Part shown: positions 14,401 through 27,300 of the stretch, piece after piece
Position numbering within the stretch: the stretch's first letter is position 1
How the letters are laid out: every line of letters begins with the position of its first letter
Assembly (NCBI GenBank): GCA_944472155.2
Contig: OX235279.1
Location: 148,016,199-148,080,198 of the forward strand
Reading direction: 5' to 3'
DNA from: Trichobilharzia szidati
Taxonomy: Eukaryota; Platyhelminthes; Trematoda; Strigeidida; Schistosomatidae
DNA length: 64,000 nt
Program-made: the position numbers and the translations under genes
The notes under the pieces: model-generated
The model's database searches: none
The model's input: only the letters and a program-made list of their open reading frames with translations
Told to the model about the DNA's origin: nothing

Positions 14401-17400
14401 TGGGGCACGCCACAGTGTTGAAGTAGTTTCCAAATTACTTCTCAGTCAACACTGTCAAAGGCATTTTCGAAGTCGATGAAATAAAATAACGTTCACTATT
14501 TTACTGACAATGACTACGGACTAATCGTGACATATCCTTGACGATTTTTTGAATTATACATTGTTGTGAAGAAAAACTGTTACTCCCCATCTCGTCTTTG
14601 ATGTACTCTCGCCTTAGCTGAAGGCTGAGAGATCCGTTAGCTGTTGTATACATCGCTGGCATAGACAAGCGATACTCGTGATTATCCCGTCTGTCACCAC
14701 CTCAATGTTCCTACTTCAACCAAACGTTTTAGAAAACAAAATATATACACACATTTTTTTATCCTCTGGTTTGTGACTGATTCACTCTTCATGTTAGATC
14801 TCATCGCGAATGGACATCAGTTAGAGAACTATTGGAAAAGGAAAAGTGCGAAGAGATGTTTCCTCCGACTTTGAGAGGAGCATACGGCTTCTTCACGCTA
14901 GAGTTTTGAAGTTTCAATGGCAGTGATGTTTATTTTTTACAGGGTGGGGTTGCTAGCCTCACGGCCTTACTACAGGTTTAGAGAGGTTTAGGAGTGCGTT
15001 GGTTGGTTGGGGCTCAAACTCCAGACCAGGTGAGGCGTGGTTTGCGAACGTTTTACCACTGAACCACTACGCCACACAATGTTTGAGACCTTACAAATCT
15101 GACAAATATGTGCTACATGCGCATTTGCGAAGGAACTACCTCTCATATCTACACAACAAAAGGAAGGCGAAAAGAAAACAATATCATATCATCAAAAATG
15201 GAGGAATGAAAATAAAACAAATTCAAAAAAAGAAAGACAAAGGAGCTATCCCACCAACGAAGTTAAAGAAAAAGGTGCTGTTTTCCCCATGGGCCTACAC
15301 ACATTTCCTTACGCGGTATAAAGTGAATTCATAAAAATTGAAAAGCAATAGTAGTAGTAGTAGCAACAACAACAAACAACAAGAGCGACCACAGAAGCGA
15401 AGGATAGTCAATTTAAAACAAGTGTTGGTCAATTGTTATACATGCATTGATGTTAAACTGTGAGCAGCGAAATAAGGGAAATAAATGAAAATAAAGAAGA
15501 GAAAAACATTATACCGCAACAACAACAACACATCACTTACTTTTAAATACTTCCTGAGCACATACCAAAGTTAATTCAATATTATCTAAGCGTATTCTGT
15601 TGAGAAATTCCCCTGAACGTATTAAATGACCAGAGATTGTATGAAACGTTGGAAAATGACTAAGAATAACGTCATGTTCTTCAGGACTTATAAAGAGATA
15701 GAAGAAAAAAGGATAAAGATTGATAAGAAGAAATTTATATATACAAATATACTTTTTAACTTCTTTTTGCTAAACAAACCATAAGCATAATTCCATTTCT
15801 GAGGTTACATTCTTTATTGAAATTGAAACCTAGTGACTAACTCCTTAGAGTTTGAAACGAAGCTTAGTGGATTCACGTTTCAGTGGGAACAACACCATCA
15901 CTCACTGCGGAAGGGGTGGTGGTGGTGCACAAGTACATCCAACTGATCTGTTCAAAATAAGATGACATCAGCATCCTGGATTCCGAACCATGAACCGACT
16001 AACGCCAATTTACTCTGATAAACGTACGGTCTTGAAACAAGCTAACCTACTTAATTTAGCTTCAGTTTGCGTTAGTGACCAACCTGGGGATAACTTTTTA
16101 CAGATTTAATGAAATATCTTGTCAGTGGCATGGTGTTATTTATCGACAATAATGAATGTTGATTGACGTTCCTTTGCTTATCCAGGAAGCATAGTTTTCG
16201 CTGCAGGCATACTCCAAGGATGAGGATGTCAAAGCCAGCCAGAATCGGAAAGGTAAGACTGACATTCATCAGTCTGAAATCAGTTTGGAAATCTGCACGT
16301 CGCTGTATATGTTAAGTCAGTCAGTTCATCTATATGGGTCAGAAACATGGTGCAATAAGCATTTCGAACGGTCTAGCGCAGACGTTTACCAACAACTGTC
16401 TTTGCTAGTTCTATAATGGAGATCAAATGGTCGGTTGACCAGAAAGAATTTGGCGGAGGAACCTCTGAGAACCAATCATCCCACCAACCAACCAATGAAG
16501 AAGCTATTAGTGAACCAATATACCGAAGAATATTACGGTGGATTGGACACACGCTGAGGAGACCGTTGAGTGACACCACGCGCCAAGCCATAGCCCTAGT
16601 GGAACTCGAATTTAAAATGACGCATTGGGTGTGTCCTAGGGTGACATAAAGGAGACCGTTCGATGGGGAGATGAGATCTTATGGGTAATTGTGGGGCCAG
16701 TTAAAGAGGATCGCAGAGAACAGAACAAAGTGTAGCCTCATGTTCCACTCGGGACCCAAGAGAATAATAATAATAAGATTGTACTAAGTGACAAATTAGA
16801 AGAAATTAGAAACCATAAGCTGTTGGATTCTAACACAAAGACTAGGTGTTCCTGTACTCAAACCTTTGCAGACAGGATGTTGCACAGGCTGATTAAAATT
16901 TTCAAGCTACAACAAAATAGTAGCTATTCAGTAATCCCAATCCTCGAGTGTTTTTTTTCCAATTGATGATTTCGATGCATAACAAAACTCGACAAGAAAT
17001 TATCATCCTTAATTCTGAACTAAAAATTTGACTATTTTTGTTTTCAGGCCTAAAAACATTTTTGTCAAACAGACAGATTTCCATAAATCAAATTTGCAAA
17101 TTGCAAATTATACCGCAATTTCGCTAATTATCTTAAAAAATGGAGATTACTGAGATGACAGTATGTGATCTGCTTGATATCATATATATAGTAATCAAGA
17201 CACCAAGCATAATCATATAAAGTTATATCTATACATACTACTGATGTACTGAGGTAAGTAGTCTGCTACTCTCCTCAAACTGTGTAAATTTCGAATTAAT
17301 TCGCAGAATTGTGAACTAATTTTCAAATTGCAAGTGGATTTTTTTTTGCTATCACCAGTTCGCCTAATTGGCTAATCAGAAATCTGGTGGTTTGAACTCT

Positions 17401-20400
17401 CTGAGCTGAATCAAACTGAGTACCCACCGCTGATGAGCTCGGGGGCATTGGACAAGCGACAAGCAGCTGTCCTATGTTTAGATCACTGCGGTCTTTTTAA
17501 TTAAGTGCTACTGTTTGGTGTGTAAATGGTATACAACTACTCACCTCGACCAATCAGTAGTATATAGTTTTCGCCAAATTTCTAGGTCTGTTGCAACCAA
17601 GATTGAATTTGAACAAAATAACACCCAAAAGAAAAAAATTCCATTTAAGCTAGTCACATTCAAAAAATGTATCAAAACTTACGTGAAATCAAAATAATTA
17701 TACCGTGAACCATCTTCATTCATATAATCTCGACTAAGTTCCAACAGCATAATAGGATACATAGCACTGCGAACAAGTTGACGTTGATCACTGATTTTTA
17801 AATAACAAAACCCTATATTAACATGAGGGGATAAAGAAGCAAGACATTGGATGAAAATAATCATGAGAGATTGAAGAAGACAAGAAGGGTGAACAGGATA
17901 TATCAATGGTTATTGACATGACATATCTGGAGAAAATCTAAGTGAATTTTAATTTAAAATTGGTAAGTAATGGAATCTTGTTAGTTTAATGGGACAAAAA
18001 AACCCACTGAGGTTGCAGTTTCACTTCGCTTTGAATCATCGATTATTGCAGAAATATTTGCTTGTAATAATGCAAAATTCTCTACTAAATGTGGCTAAAA
18101 GGCATATGTCAGAAATACTCATAAAACATGCACCTAGTGATTTAATACAGACTTTTCATGATCAAAGATAGCTGGATACACTAGAATAATTAATCTGCTC
18201 TTGCAAATAACACCTCAGTTGGGTGAATGTGTCTCAAGTCACTTTTATTCTTCCTTTACGTTCCTAGTGGAACATAAGGTTTCAAGCTAGAGTTTTGGAG
18301 TTTCAGCAGCAGTGGTTTAATTTTTGCGGGATGATTTTGCTAACCTCATACCTGACCTTCCGTATTAACCAGTCTTACTACCGACTTAGCGAGGTTTAGG
18401 AGTGTGTCGGCCGGGGATCGAATCCCAGACCACGTGAGGCATGGCTGGCGAGCATCCAACTGCCAAACCACAGACGCAAGTATATGTTTCCGCCCAGGCA
18501 CTTCTTTTCTTCTCAAAGATCTACTTCATTAATTTTAGTCAAGTACAATTCATATTGCAGTAGCTAAATAACAAATATCATATTCCTGAGTGGTCGATTG
18601 GACTTTCAATCAGTTAGTTTCCTCCTTTGAAAACCGCTACACATACTTCAGTCTGGGGTAACTAGGCTGAAGAGTATCATTTGCCTTCATAGCCTGATTT
18701 TATAAGAAATCTGTCCCGAGGAAATGAGTTCTAACATATTACTTAGGTTATTTTATTTTGATTTTTTTTTTATTATAGCTTGATTCCACACCGTATTTTT
18801 GGTACAATTATGGAATTTTTAACATGTGATATCAGTAGCCCAAATTTCGCAGGCCGACCATTGATATCAGGTGTGTGTGTGTCGGCAGGGGATCGAACGC
18901 CGGACCATCTGCATGGTCGGCGAGAGTTCTTACCGCTGTGCCACTGACGCGCTATATTAATTTAATCATTAAGCTATTCTCATCTATCGCTTTAGGATGA
19001 AAAAACAAAACAATGTAGCCAGTTTATAACCGTGCTAACTGCCTAAACTATCCATCCCAGGCAATATTCTTCAATGATTTAATGAGTGGATATTCTTGAA
19101 TACTCATCAAGTGAAATTTGTTCGATAAGTCCACTGGTTATACTTTTGTTTTTATCAATGACTTACTTCCAAAGCCAATTACCACCTACTCATGATGCAT
19201 GCAGCATAAATGCTCTAACTCCATATCTAAGTTACCACCTACTTAGTATTCACAGTTGACTATGGCATATAATAGACAATACTTAGAAAATCCTTACTAA
19301 AATCAAAAATCGACCACACATAAAATGTATATAATAACAACACGACTAATTAATTAGTTAATTAATCAGTCTAGGTAATCTATCATAAAAAATGTTAGAC
19401 GGATGACAGAAATTTGATAGAACACACAGAATAGAAGAGAACACAGGCAAAACAAAAACTCAAAACACGCGATTCCCAACACTCCTTTAATCAGGAGAGA
19501 AAAATTTGCACAATTGTAACAAGTTTTCCATTGCCTGCTCAGTGTATACAATAACAGTGGTATGCATGCACATAAAAAATAGTTGCAAAATCCATTTAAT
19601 AATAATAATAATAATGGGTACGAATATGTTGATATTGAAATAACTAACTTATTAAACAGTTAATTCTGACAAGTTGATTTCGATAAGATATCAATACGAA
19701 AATAGGATGACAGAGCACATTGTCAGAGTACTACTAATGTCTGTGCAGCACATTCCAGTCATTGTAATTGTTAGTTTTATACAGTGAGCATTACAGGTTA
19801 TATGACCGACAAATCATATGACGCCTGATGACGACATCACCAGCACCCAGTTGCCAAGGTTAGAAAGTGGGTGAAGTAGGATTCGCGCCGCTTGACCCAC
19901 TGATTAAAAGTCAAGTAGCCATGCATAAAGAATAGAGAACAAAGTGTGCGAACGCACCAATGGAATGACCTTGAACACATACCAATCCTTGGATTACAGA
20001 ACCTACCGTGTATTCTACACTATTCTACACGTTTATTTACGAGAAAAATTAACATAGTAGTAGTAGAACACATTAAGGATGATATTTCGCCCTGACGTAA
20101 CTGAAGGATATCAGTTTTCAAGTTTCATAGCTATCAAAACAGTTTCATCAGTACCCTCCTCTCACATATTTATTTACAAGAAAAACACAGATAATAACGA
20201 AACATCCTAACCCTAGCCTTAATTTTGCTGTCAACCAATGGTTCAAATAGTACCTAAAAATTAGATCAGGTTGAAGTGTACACATTCATTCGTGCACACC
20301 ATTCATACTGGTGTTGTAATAACGGTAGTTTCAGCAATCCAAAGAATGATATGCAGTCAAGGTCACTGGTCCATTCCAACTCCGTGGAGGCTATTCTTTA

Positions 20401-21335
20401 GGACGGCCGTCAAGTACTCATATATATATACATATTATATATATATCCATTTACAATCCACGAGAATGTGAGCAAAGCGCAGAATTTCACTAACAACCAA
20501 CTTTGTTTGATGTAGGCGCAAAAGAGGGGCGTTGAGAAACAAATTGTTACCAATCTTAGTTTAGATTTAACCCACTACTACTACTTTCTAATAATAACAG
20601 TAACTGAAGCTATCGGGATAAAGTAATAAGCAGTCATTTGGCGCTCGTCAGCTGGATGTGCCTTCATTTAAAAAACACTAAGATAAGACTAATAATATGT
20701 GTTATAAAATATAAAACACAATACTACTAGACCTCAGTTATTTGTTGCTATCCATACATAAAGCAGCTACTAAAATAAAAATAATATCATTTTTGATTGG
20801 ATAATTCTTAGCCCATTTTTTCTTTGCATCTATAAAAAAATATTGACCTAGAAAAGAAGTTGTAGGATCAGTAAGACACTCAGACAATGGATCAGAATCT
20901 TCCATTATCACAGCTTAAAGCCTAGATAAATTCCAAACTGACATTCTCTGTCTAATATATAAAAATATTATTATTATCATTATTATTATTATATTATTAT
21001 TATATTATTATTATTAGGATATTACTACTACAGACACAATAAATGGTTTTAATGAAGAAAAAAAGAGAATAATTTATATTTGTAAGGGCAGTGTGTAGAG
21101 GACAGACTTGTTTTGTGAAGGTCATTTGTTAGCTACACACTCGCGCACTTACACGCACGCACACACACACACACACTCACCCATGAATACACATAGACAA
21201 ACGCCATTTAATATGAAATAAGAAACCAAATGTTCATGTGTAAATGACCGAAGAAAAAGATTTTTTGATGAAGGTCGCTGATTATGAAGACATCTGTGCG
21301 CGTGTATGACGAACACATGAGGATATATACTAAAA

Positions 21336-21370
<35 letters not shown>

Positions 21371-24346
21371 GTGAAAATTGCGTAAATCTATCTAATTGTT
21401 CCAAACATTCTTGAAGAATAGAATTTGATCAGAAATTATAATAATTATCTAAAACTATAAGAGTTGTAAAGTCTTTATTTTGTGTATCTTTTAAAACAAT
21501 CAGTGAATCCTGTGCCATTGTTTCGTAAAGAATAACTGCTCAAATTCACTTCCAATAATGAATACAATTAAATTACAAACTTCCCCATTCAGTTTCGGCC
21601 GGTCAACTTAATCATACTTCAGATAGTATACATGTGTTATTTATAAGTGATCAGACTTTATTCAAACTGTATGAGCAGTACACAAACAACGGGGTAAAAA
21701 AGATCAACAACAACAACAATACTTCTCATTCAACTATTGCTTTGAAGCGATTTGATTTGATTGGCTACAGGATTACATCATGAGCTGACATCGGTTAGAG
21801 TACCATAGGAAAACCACCAGGGAGTACGGGACAGCTGTTTCCTCCTTGTAGTTTGGGACTCTTCATCAGTACACACCCACCACAGGAGTTAAAACTCACG
21901 ACCTTCCGGTTACAAGGCGATCTCAAACCTCGGTGGATGCGTACTGATGAAGAGTCCCAAGTCAGGACGAAACAGCTATCCAGTACTCCCTGTTGGCTTT
22001 CCAATGGTTCTCCGACCAAGGTCAGCTCATAATGAAATCCTATAAATAATACTGCTTGTAAATTGAACTAATCAACTTATTCTACCTACTAACGGATCTA
22101 AGTAGTGTGAGGAGCAATGTTTTCTGGGAAGTAGTGATAAGTTATGTATATATCACTGGGTGGAGTCACTGAAGAAGAAATGTCAGAAGGAAATAACGAT
22201 TCTTAAAGGACTATAATAGACATGACACACAATAAAAAATTTTCTTAAAAATAACTCTAATACGGAATGGACCATATGTTTAAATCAGTGTATGGCTGAA
22301 TGTCCCAATACAGGTTAGATCTCCCTTCACCCGTTTTTTTTTTGCATAGGCAATTTGGGGACATAAGTTGTTTTAGAAATAAATGTAAATTCACGATTCA
22401 CACAGTTTACTAGTAAGATCTTTCTGAGAAAGAAATTTAGTCTAACACAATAAGTTTAAATTTCAGAAGAGACATTAACTGAATACCATGTTATTAATAG
22501 TCTCCAACCCTTCTTTCTTAGTATCCTGAGGATTCCAGACAGGCAGTCTACACCTTCCTACATGAATCCAACCGACAGTCAAAGACTTCATGCTTTGTTC
22601 TGACCACCAACACCTCCTTTCCAAATCTATACGATGTCAGTTAACATCGCTCGATAGAGAAGGCGATGGACTTGGCATTCTTGACATATGTTCTAGTCAT
22701 CTCAACCGATGCAGTTGCACAACCCCGTCGGTCGACTTCACTTATACGCATAACTTCAATATTACTCAACACAGTAATAACACTTGGCACGGGGAACTCT
22801 ATGAACATAAGACTGAAAAAAAAGTTATGACTAAGATATGATAGCTATGTTAGTTAGCTTTTTTTAAAATCCCGTGTAGGTTTTCTTAAAAACAAAGCAG
22901 ATAAAATAATAATGTTCACACATAAATTTTTTGAATTAATAATGGTGTGTATTGCGTGTGGCTTTCCTACTTTATATTTCAAACTAGACATTACTGCTAC
23001 TACAGTCTGTAACATCCAAGTAGGTGACTAGCTAGCTAGCTACCTAGCTAACTAAGTAACTAACTAACTAAATACCTAAGCAGTCGGAAAACTGATATAC
23101 AAGGAAATTATTGACTTTAACATTTTCACTTTGCTTCTCTGCCTTTTCCTCCCTTTCTTATATATACAACACATTAAATGTCATACTAAGAAAACTGACA
23201 AAAAAGAAATAGAGAAATAGGTGCGGAAGTGTATGTAGTATAGACTGTAAAAAAGGGTAAAGAAGAACAAACAACAACAACAACAAAAAAAAGAAATGAA
23301 CAGAAGATTGTCTATGCGAGTGATTCGTATCCGTGTTCGCAAATGCATTTGTGCATCTGGGTGTGTGCCTGTGTGTGTTATATATATGTCAATTCATCAC
23401 CAATGGGATGCTGCTCATTAACGAAATGATGAAATCAGTCATTCTGAAATGTTTAATCCTCATAGAATTTATGATATTGAGTGTACTCGAATTCTTTTGC
23501 TGATGAAAATTAAGTTCATCCTTGTTGCTACCATAATAGTACTTCAATTTAAAGATTATTATATTATAATAATACAATCAACACGAAGGAGTAAGAGAGT
23601 AGCTGCTACACACTGTGTTATTTATAGTTGGTTATCTTGAATTCAATATCACAGACACTTTGAAACCCTGTAGTGAATGAATTGTATCTTCATTTTAGAA
23701 ACTTGTTTTCCAAGATCTCTGAACCATATGAAGGTGGGGGATGATTTTTTTTCTCCTTCACGTTCCCCAGTGGAACATAGGGCTTCAAGCTAGTGGCTTG
23801 AAGTTTCTGTAGCAGTGTTTATTTTACAGGATGGGGTTGCTAGCCTCATGCCCAACCTTTCTTCTTCACCAGCATTGTTTCTGGCTTAGCGAGGTAAAGG
23901 AGTGAGTGTGCATCCCCCCCGGACCATGTGCATGGTCGGTGAGGGGAGGATGACTTAAATTATATATATATATATATACATACGTGCTTCCACCATTCAG
24001 TGCCATTGATTCAACTAAGAGATACACCTGCTCACTGTATCTTAATTTAAATCCAATCGTAAAGGGTTGGTAATTCAGCTTGTTTCACAAAGTCTCACCG
24101 GTAACTAACCACACACCTTATATTTTGGTGAGTGCTACTGATAAGACTTATCAGTAGTATATAATGAGACGCTCATTGGCATAAAAATAGCAAATAGCAG
24201 GGAGATACAATTGATTTTAGATAAGGCAAATGATACAGCGTTGTGGAGATACGTGGGAGACGTGAAGGAAACACACAAAGAAAAATAATATGAAGGAAGG
24301 CGAGAAGTACTACAACACGAAGATCTGTGAAAATGGTGTGTTGAAG

Positions 24347-24378
<32 letters not shown>

Positions 24379-27300
24379 CTATATAGAAAGATACCAATTT
24401 AATGAACATTCCCTTACCAAGTCTTCTACCGTTTCAATATGATGGTTTCAGTATCGATTTTAACTGGCATAAAAATAGGCGGGTGGAGGGTAAGAGACGA
24501 TGACGAAGAGACACTCTCACGTTTTATATTTATTCAAATACTACATTCACGCTAAATCAAAATGACTCTCAATCAGGTAAAATCACGAAACGATTAACAG
24601 GTGGGTATTGTCAATCACCTGATAAACAGCGCCATGTCACTTGGTTTGAATTCTACAGAGACAGACAATTATGACCCAGCTATTTTAAATAACTCCTAAA
24701 TAATCTATGTTAAATCTATCCATTTTATATTACTAGACCAAAGCTAGACAACACACCCACAATATATTTCCACATGATTGATGTTGCGACAATAAAAAAG
24801 CCTTATGGAGCCAAATGTCTGGAAGAGAATGACACACTATGACAAGCTTTATAGGATACAACCATATACAGAAAGTTAAATAACTTTGGAATAAATTCTA
24901 GTATGTTGAATTAGTTCTGCTTTGAACATACATATCTAAGAGGTTCATATCCATTCTCATAAATTGAGAATTGAAAAAAAAATATTTGAGTAAAGTAAAT
25001 CAAGATTTATGAGACGAGTAACTAGTATCTTAACAATCGGACTGGATACACTGAACCTAGGTTTCATACATAATGCCACTTCTCATGAGTATGGTGTATA
25101 TGCAACTTCAGCAGAGTTGATGACTCCTTCCACATTCACGATTCCACAGTCGGAAACGCCACCACTAAGCTGCTTGCACTGATGATAGGTGTCATTTAAG
25201 GTTGTAATGGATATATTGTAAGGACATTAGAGAGGTGCTGATTGAATTCTATCCGTTGGTGTTTATCAGATGCATTGGTAACCATATATTGAGATGAAAC
25301 CGACCGATTCAATCCGGAAATATCAACGAGAAGTTAAAAGTATGAGTAGATAAAAGAAAATATAATGGTAGTTTGGTCTCGGCTACTTAAAAACGGATAT
25401 AAGTAGTATATAGAGCAACGGAAAAGCCACTGAAGAAAGACTGCAAGACAGAAGTGACAGCGCTGTGAGGAGAATTCAGTAAGCAAAAGACAACAACAAA
25501 CAGATCATATCTAACAAACAAACAGAGAATGGGTGACATTATTTGCAAATTTTTTTTCCTTCACGTTCCCAGTGGAACATAGGGCTTCAAGCTAGTAGCT
25601 TGAAGTTTCTGTAGCAGTGTTTATTTTACAGGATGGGGTTGTTAGCCTCATGCCAAACCTTTCCTCTTCACCAGCATTATTTCTGGCTTAGCGAGGTAAA
25701 GGAGTGCGTCGGCCGGGGATCGAACCCCGGACCATGTGCATAGTCAGCGAGCGTCCTAACCGCTGTGTCACCGACGCAAATAGTGATATTTTCCTACATT
25801 TCCACTTTGTATTTCATCCAAATAAACCTCTGCCCTCTGCCAGCTTCGTCCTCTTTCCATTACTCTATCTGACTTATGGTACCCACCACCGAACTTGAAC
25901 CCACTTACTTTACTTCAAAAATCACTTTTAATGAATCATTAGGAAATTTTAAAAAAATTTTAATCCTTCATGTTCCGAGTGGAACATAGGGACTCAAGCT
26001 TCAGCTACGGAGTTTCAGTAGCAGTGGTTTTTTTATTTTTAACGGGTGTAGCTGCTAGCCTCATGCTCAACCTACCCCGTTTACCGGCCTTGCTACCAGC
26101 TTAGCGAAGTCAAGGAGTGCATCGGCCAAGGATCGAATCCCTTACCACCTGGGTGGTTGGCGAGCACTCTACCGCTGATGCACGAATTATTAGAGAAAAA
26201 TTCAATTAATGTTTTCATTCATAAATTGTACTTGTAAGTAATTCTAACACCTAGAAGAATTACACTTGTAATATGAATTACATCCAAGTGGAAAGTGTGA
26301 AAATGTACGCATAAGACTGGAAAACTCAAATCAGCGATTATACACACTAAATTAGGTGTGTAAATTAGAGGATTTTTCACTTCGTTTGCTATTTTAATTA
26401 TTGTTTGAGTGACTGACCTAGAAAATACTGAGGCAAACATAGATTCATTTATGTTTGAATGCGTTGGATTCAATTATATTTCTCTCCTACTGTTTAACAG
26501 TATATCTTGATATACATGACATATTTATCTGGGCATATTACTTGAGTTTGCTGCTGACCACACTTCTTGCGCTACTTCTTTGCAATTCATATTCATTGAT
26601 ACATGCATGCACTGAATAGTAATGCCGGACACTAAAAGCATGAGAGGCATATATAGTAGGAATGTAATCTAATTACTGGATAGAATATCCAGTCAGTTTT
26701 ATGCATCAGTTAGTTTATTCATTTTCGGCATCAATTACTGTAGCAATTACCGATATACGTTATCTATCAGTTTAGCTAGGCAGACTATGCTATCATTCAC
26801 AGAATGATTCAGTTATCGCCTTAGTCTTTTGCAGAGACAATATTATAATATTAGAAGCAGACAGTAGATCAGGTATGCCGGAATACATACTCCGGTCATC
26901 AGCAGCTGGTCCAACACACCTTTTGAAGCTAACCTTCATTGCACCTCGACTGACTTAGTGGAGCTAATAGGTCTTCAACTCAGTCTTCCCCACAAGGTCG
27001 TAATCATACACTATTAAAAAGTCTTAAAGAGTGATGATCCAGTACCTCTGGGTGACGTTGGTTCATGACAAATATGCCACCATGAACTGTGTTGATAAAT
27101 GTGAATTCGCTATTTATCATAATAAAAGTGCAAATCTGTCCACTTTATTTCTCTCACACGTCCCATATTAATCATTTATGAACACAAATGACCTCAATAA
27201 ATAAATAATTTTTATCTAAGATTTGAATAATAAAATAGACAGTTCTGTACTTTTTTTTTCTGAGGCTTGACAATTTCACTAATAAATTAATCCAACATCC

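Larger units (their letters stand above)
6931..15540 (-). other. 8.6-kb intron with SINEs and non-LTR fragments
   Basis: The intron carries two family A SINEs, a family B SINE, two minus-strand non-LTR fragments and a nested insertion, all listed separately. The stretches 7400-9060 and 11440-13380 hold microsatellites and unique-looking AT-rich DNA with no coding signal. A family B tail-like piece lies near 10200-10350. Confidence 0.7.
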
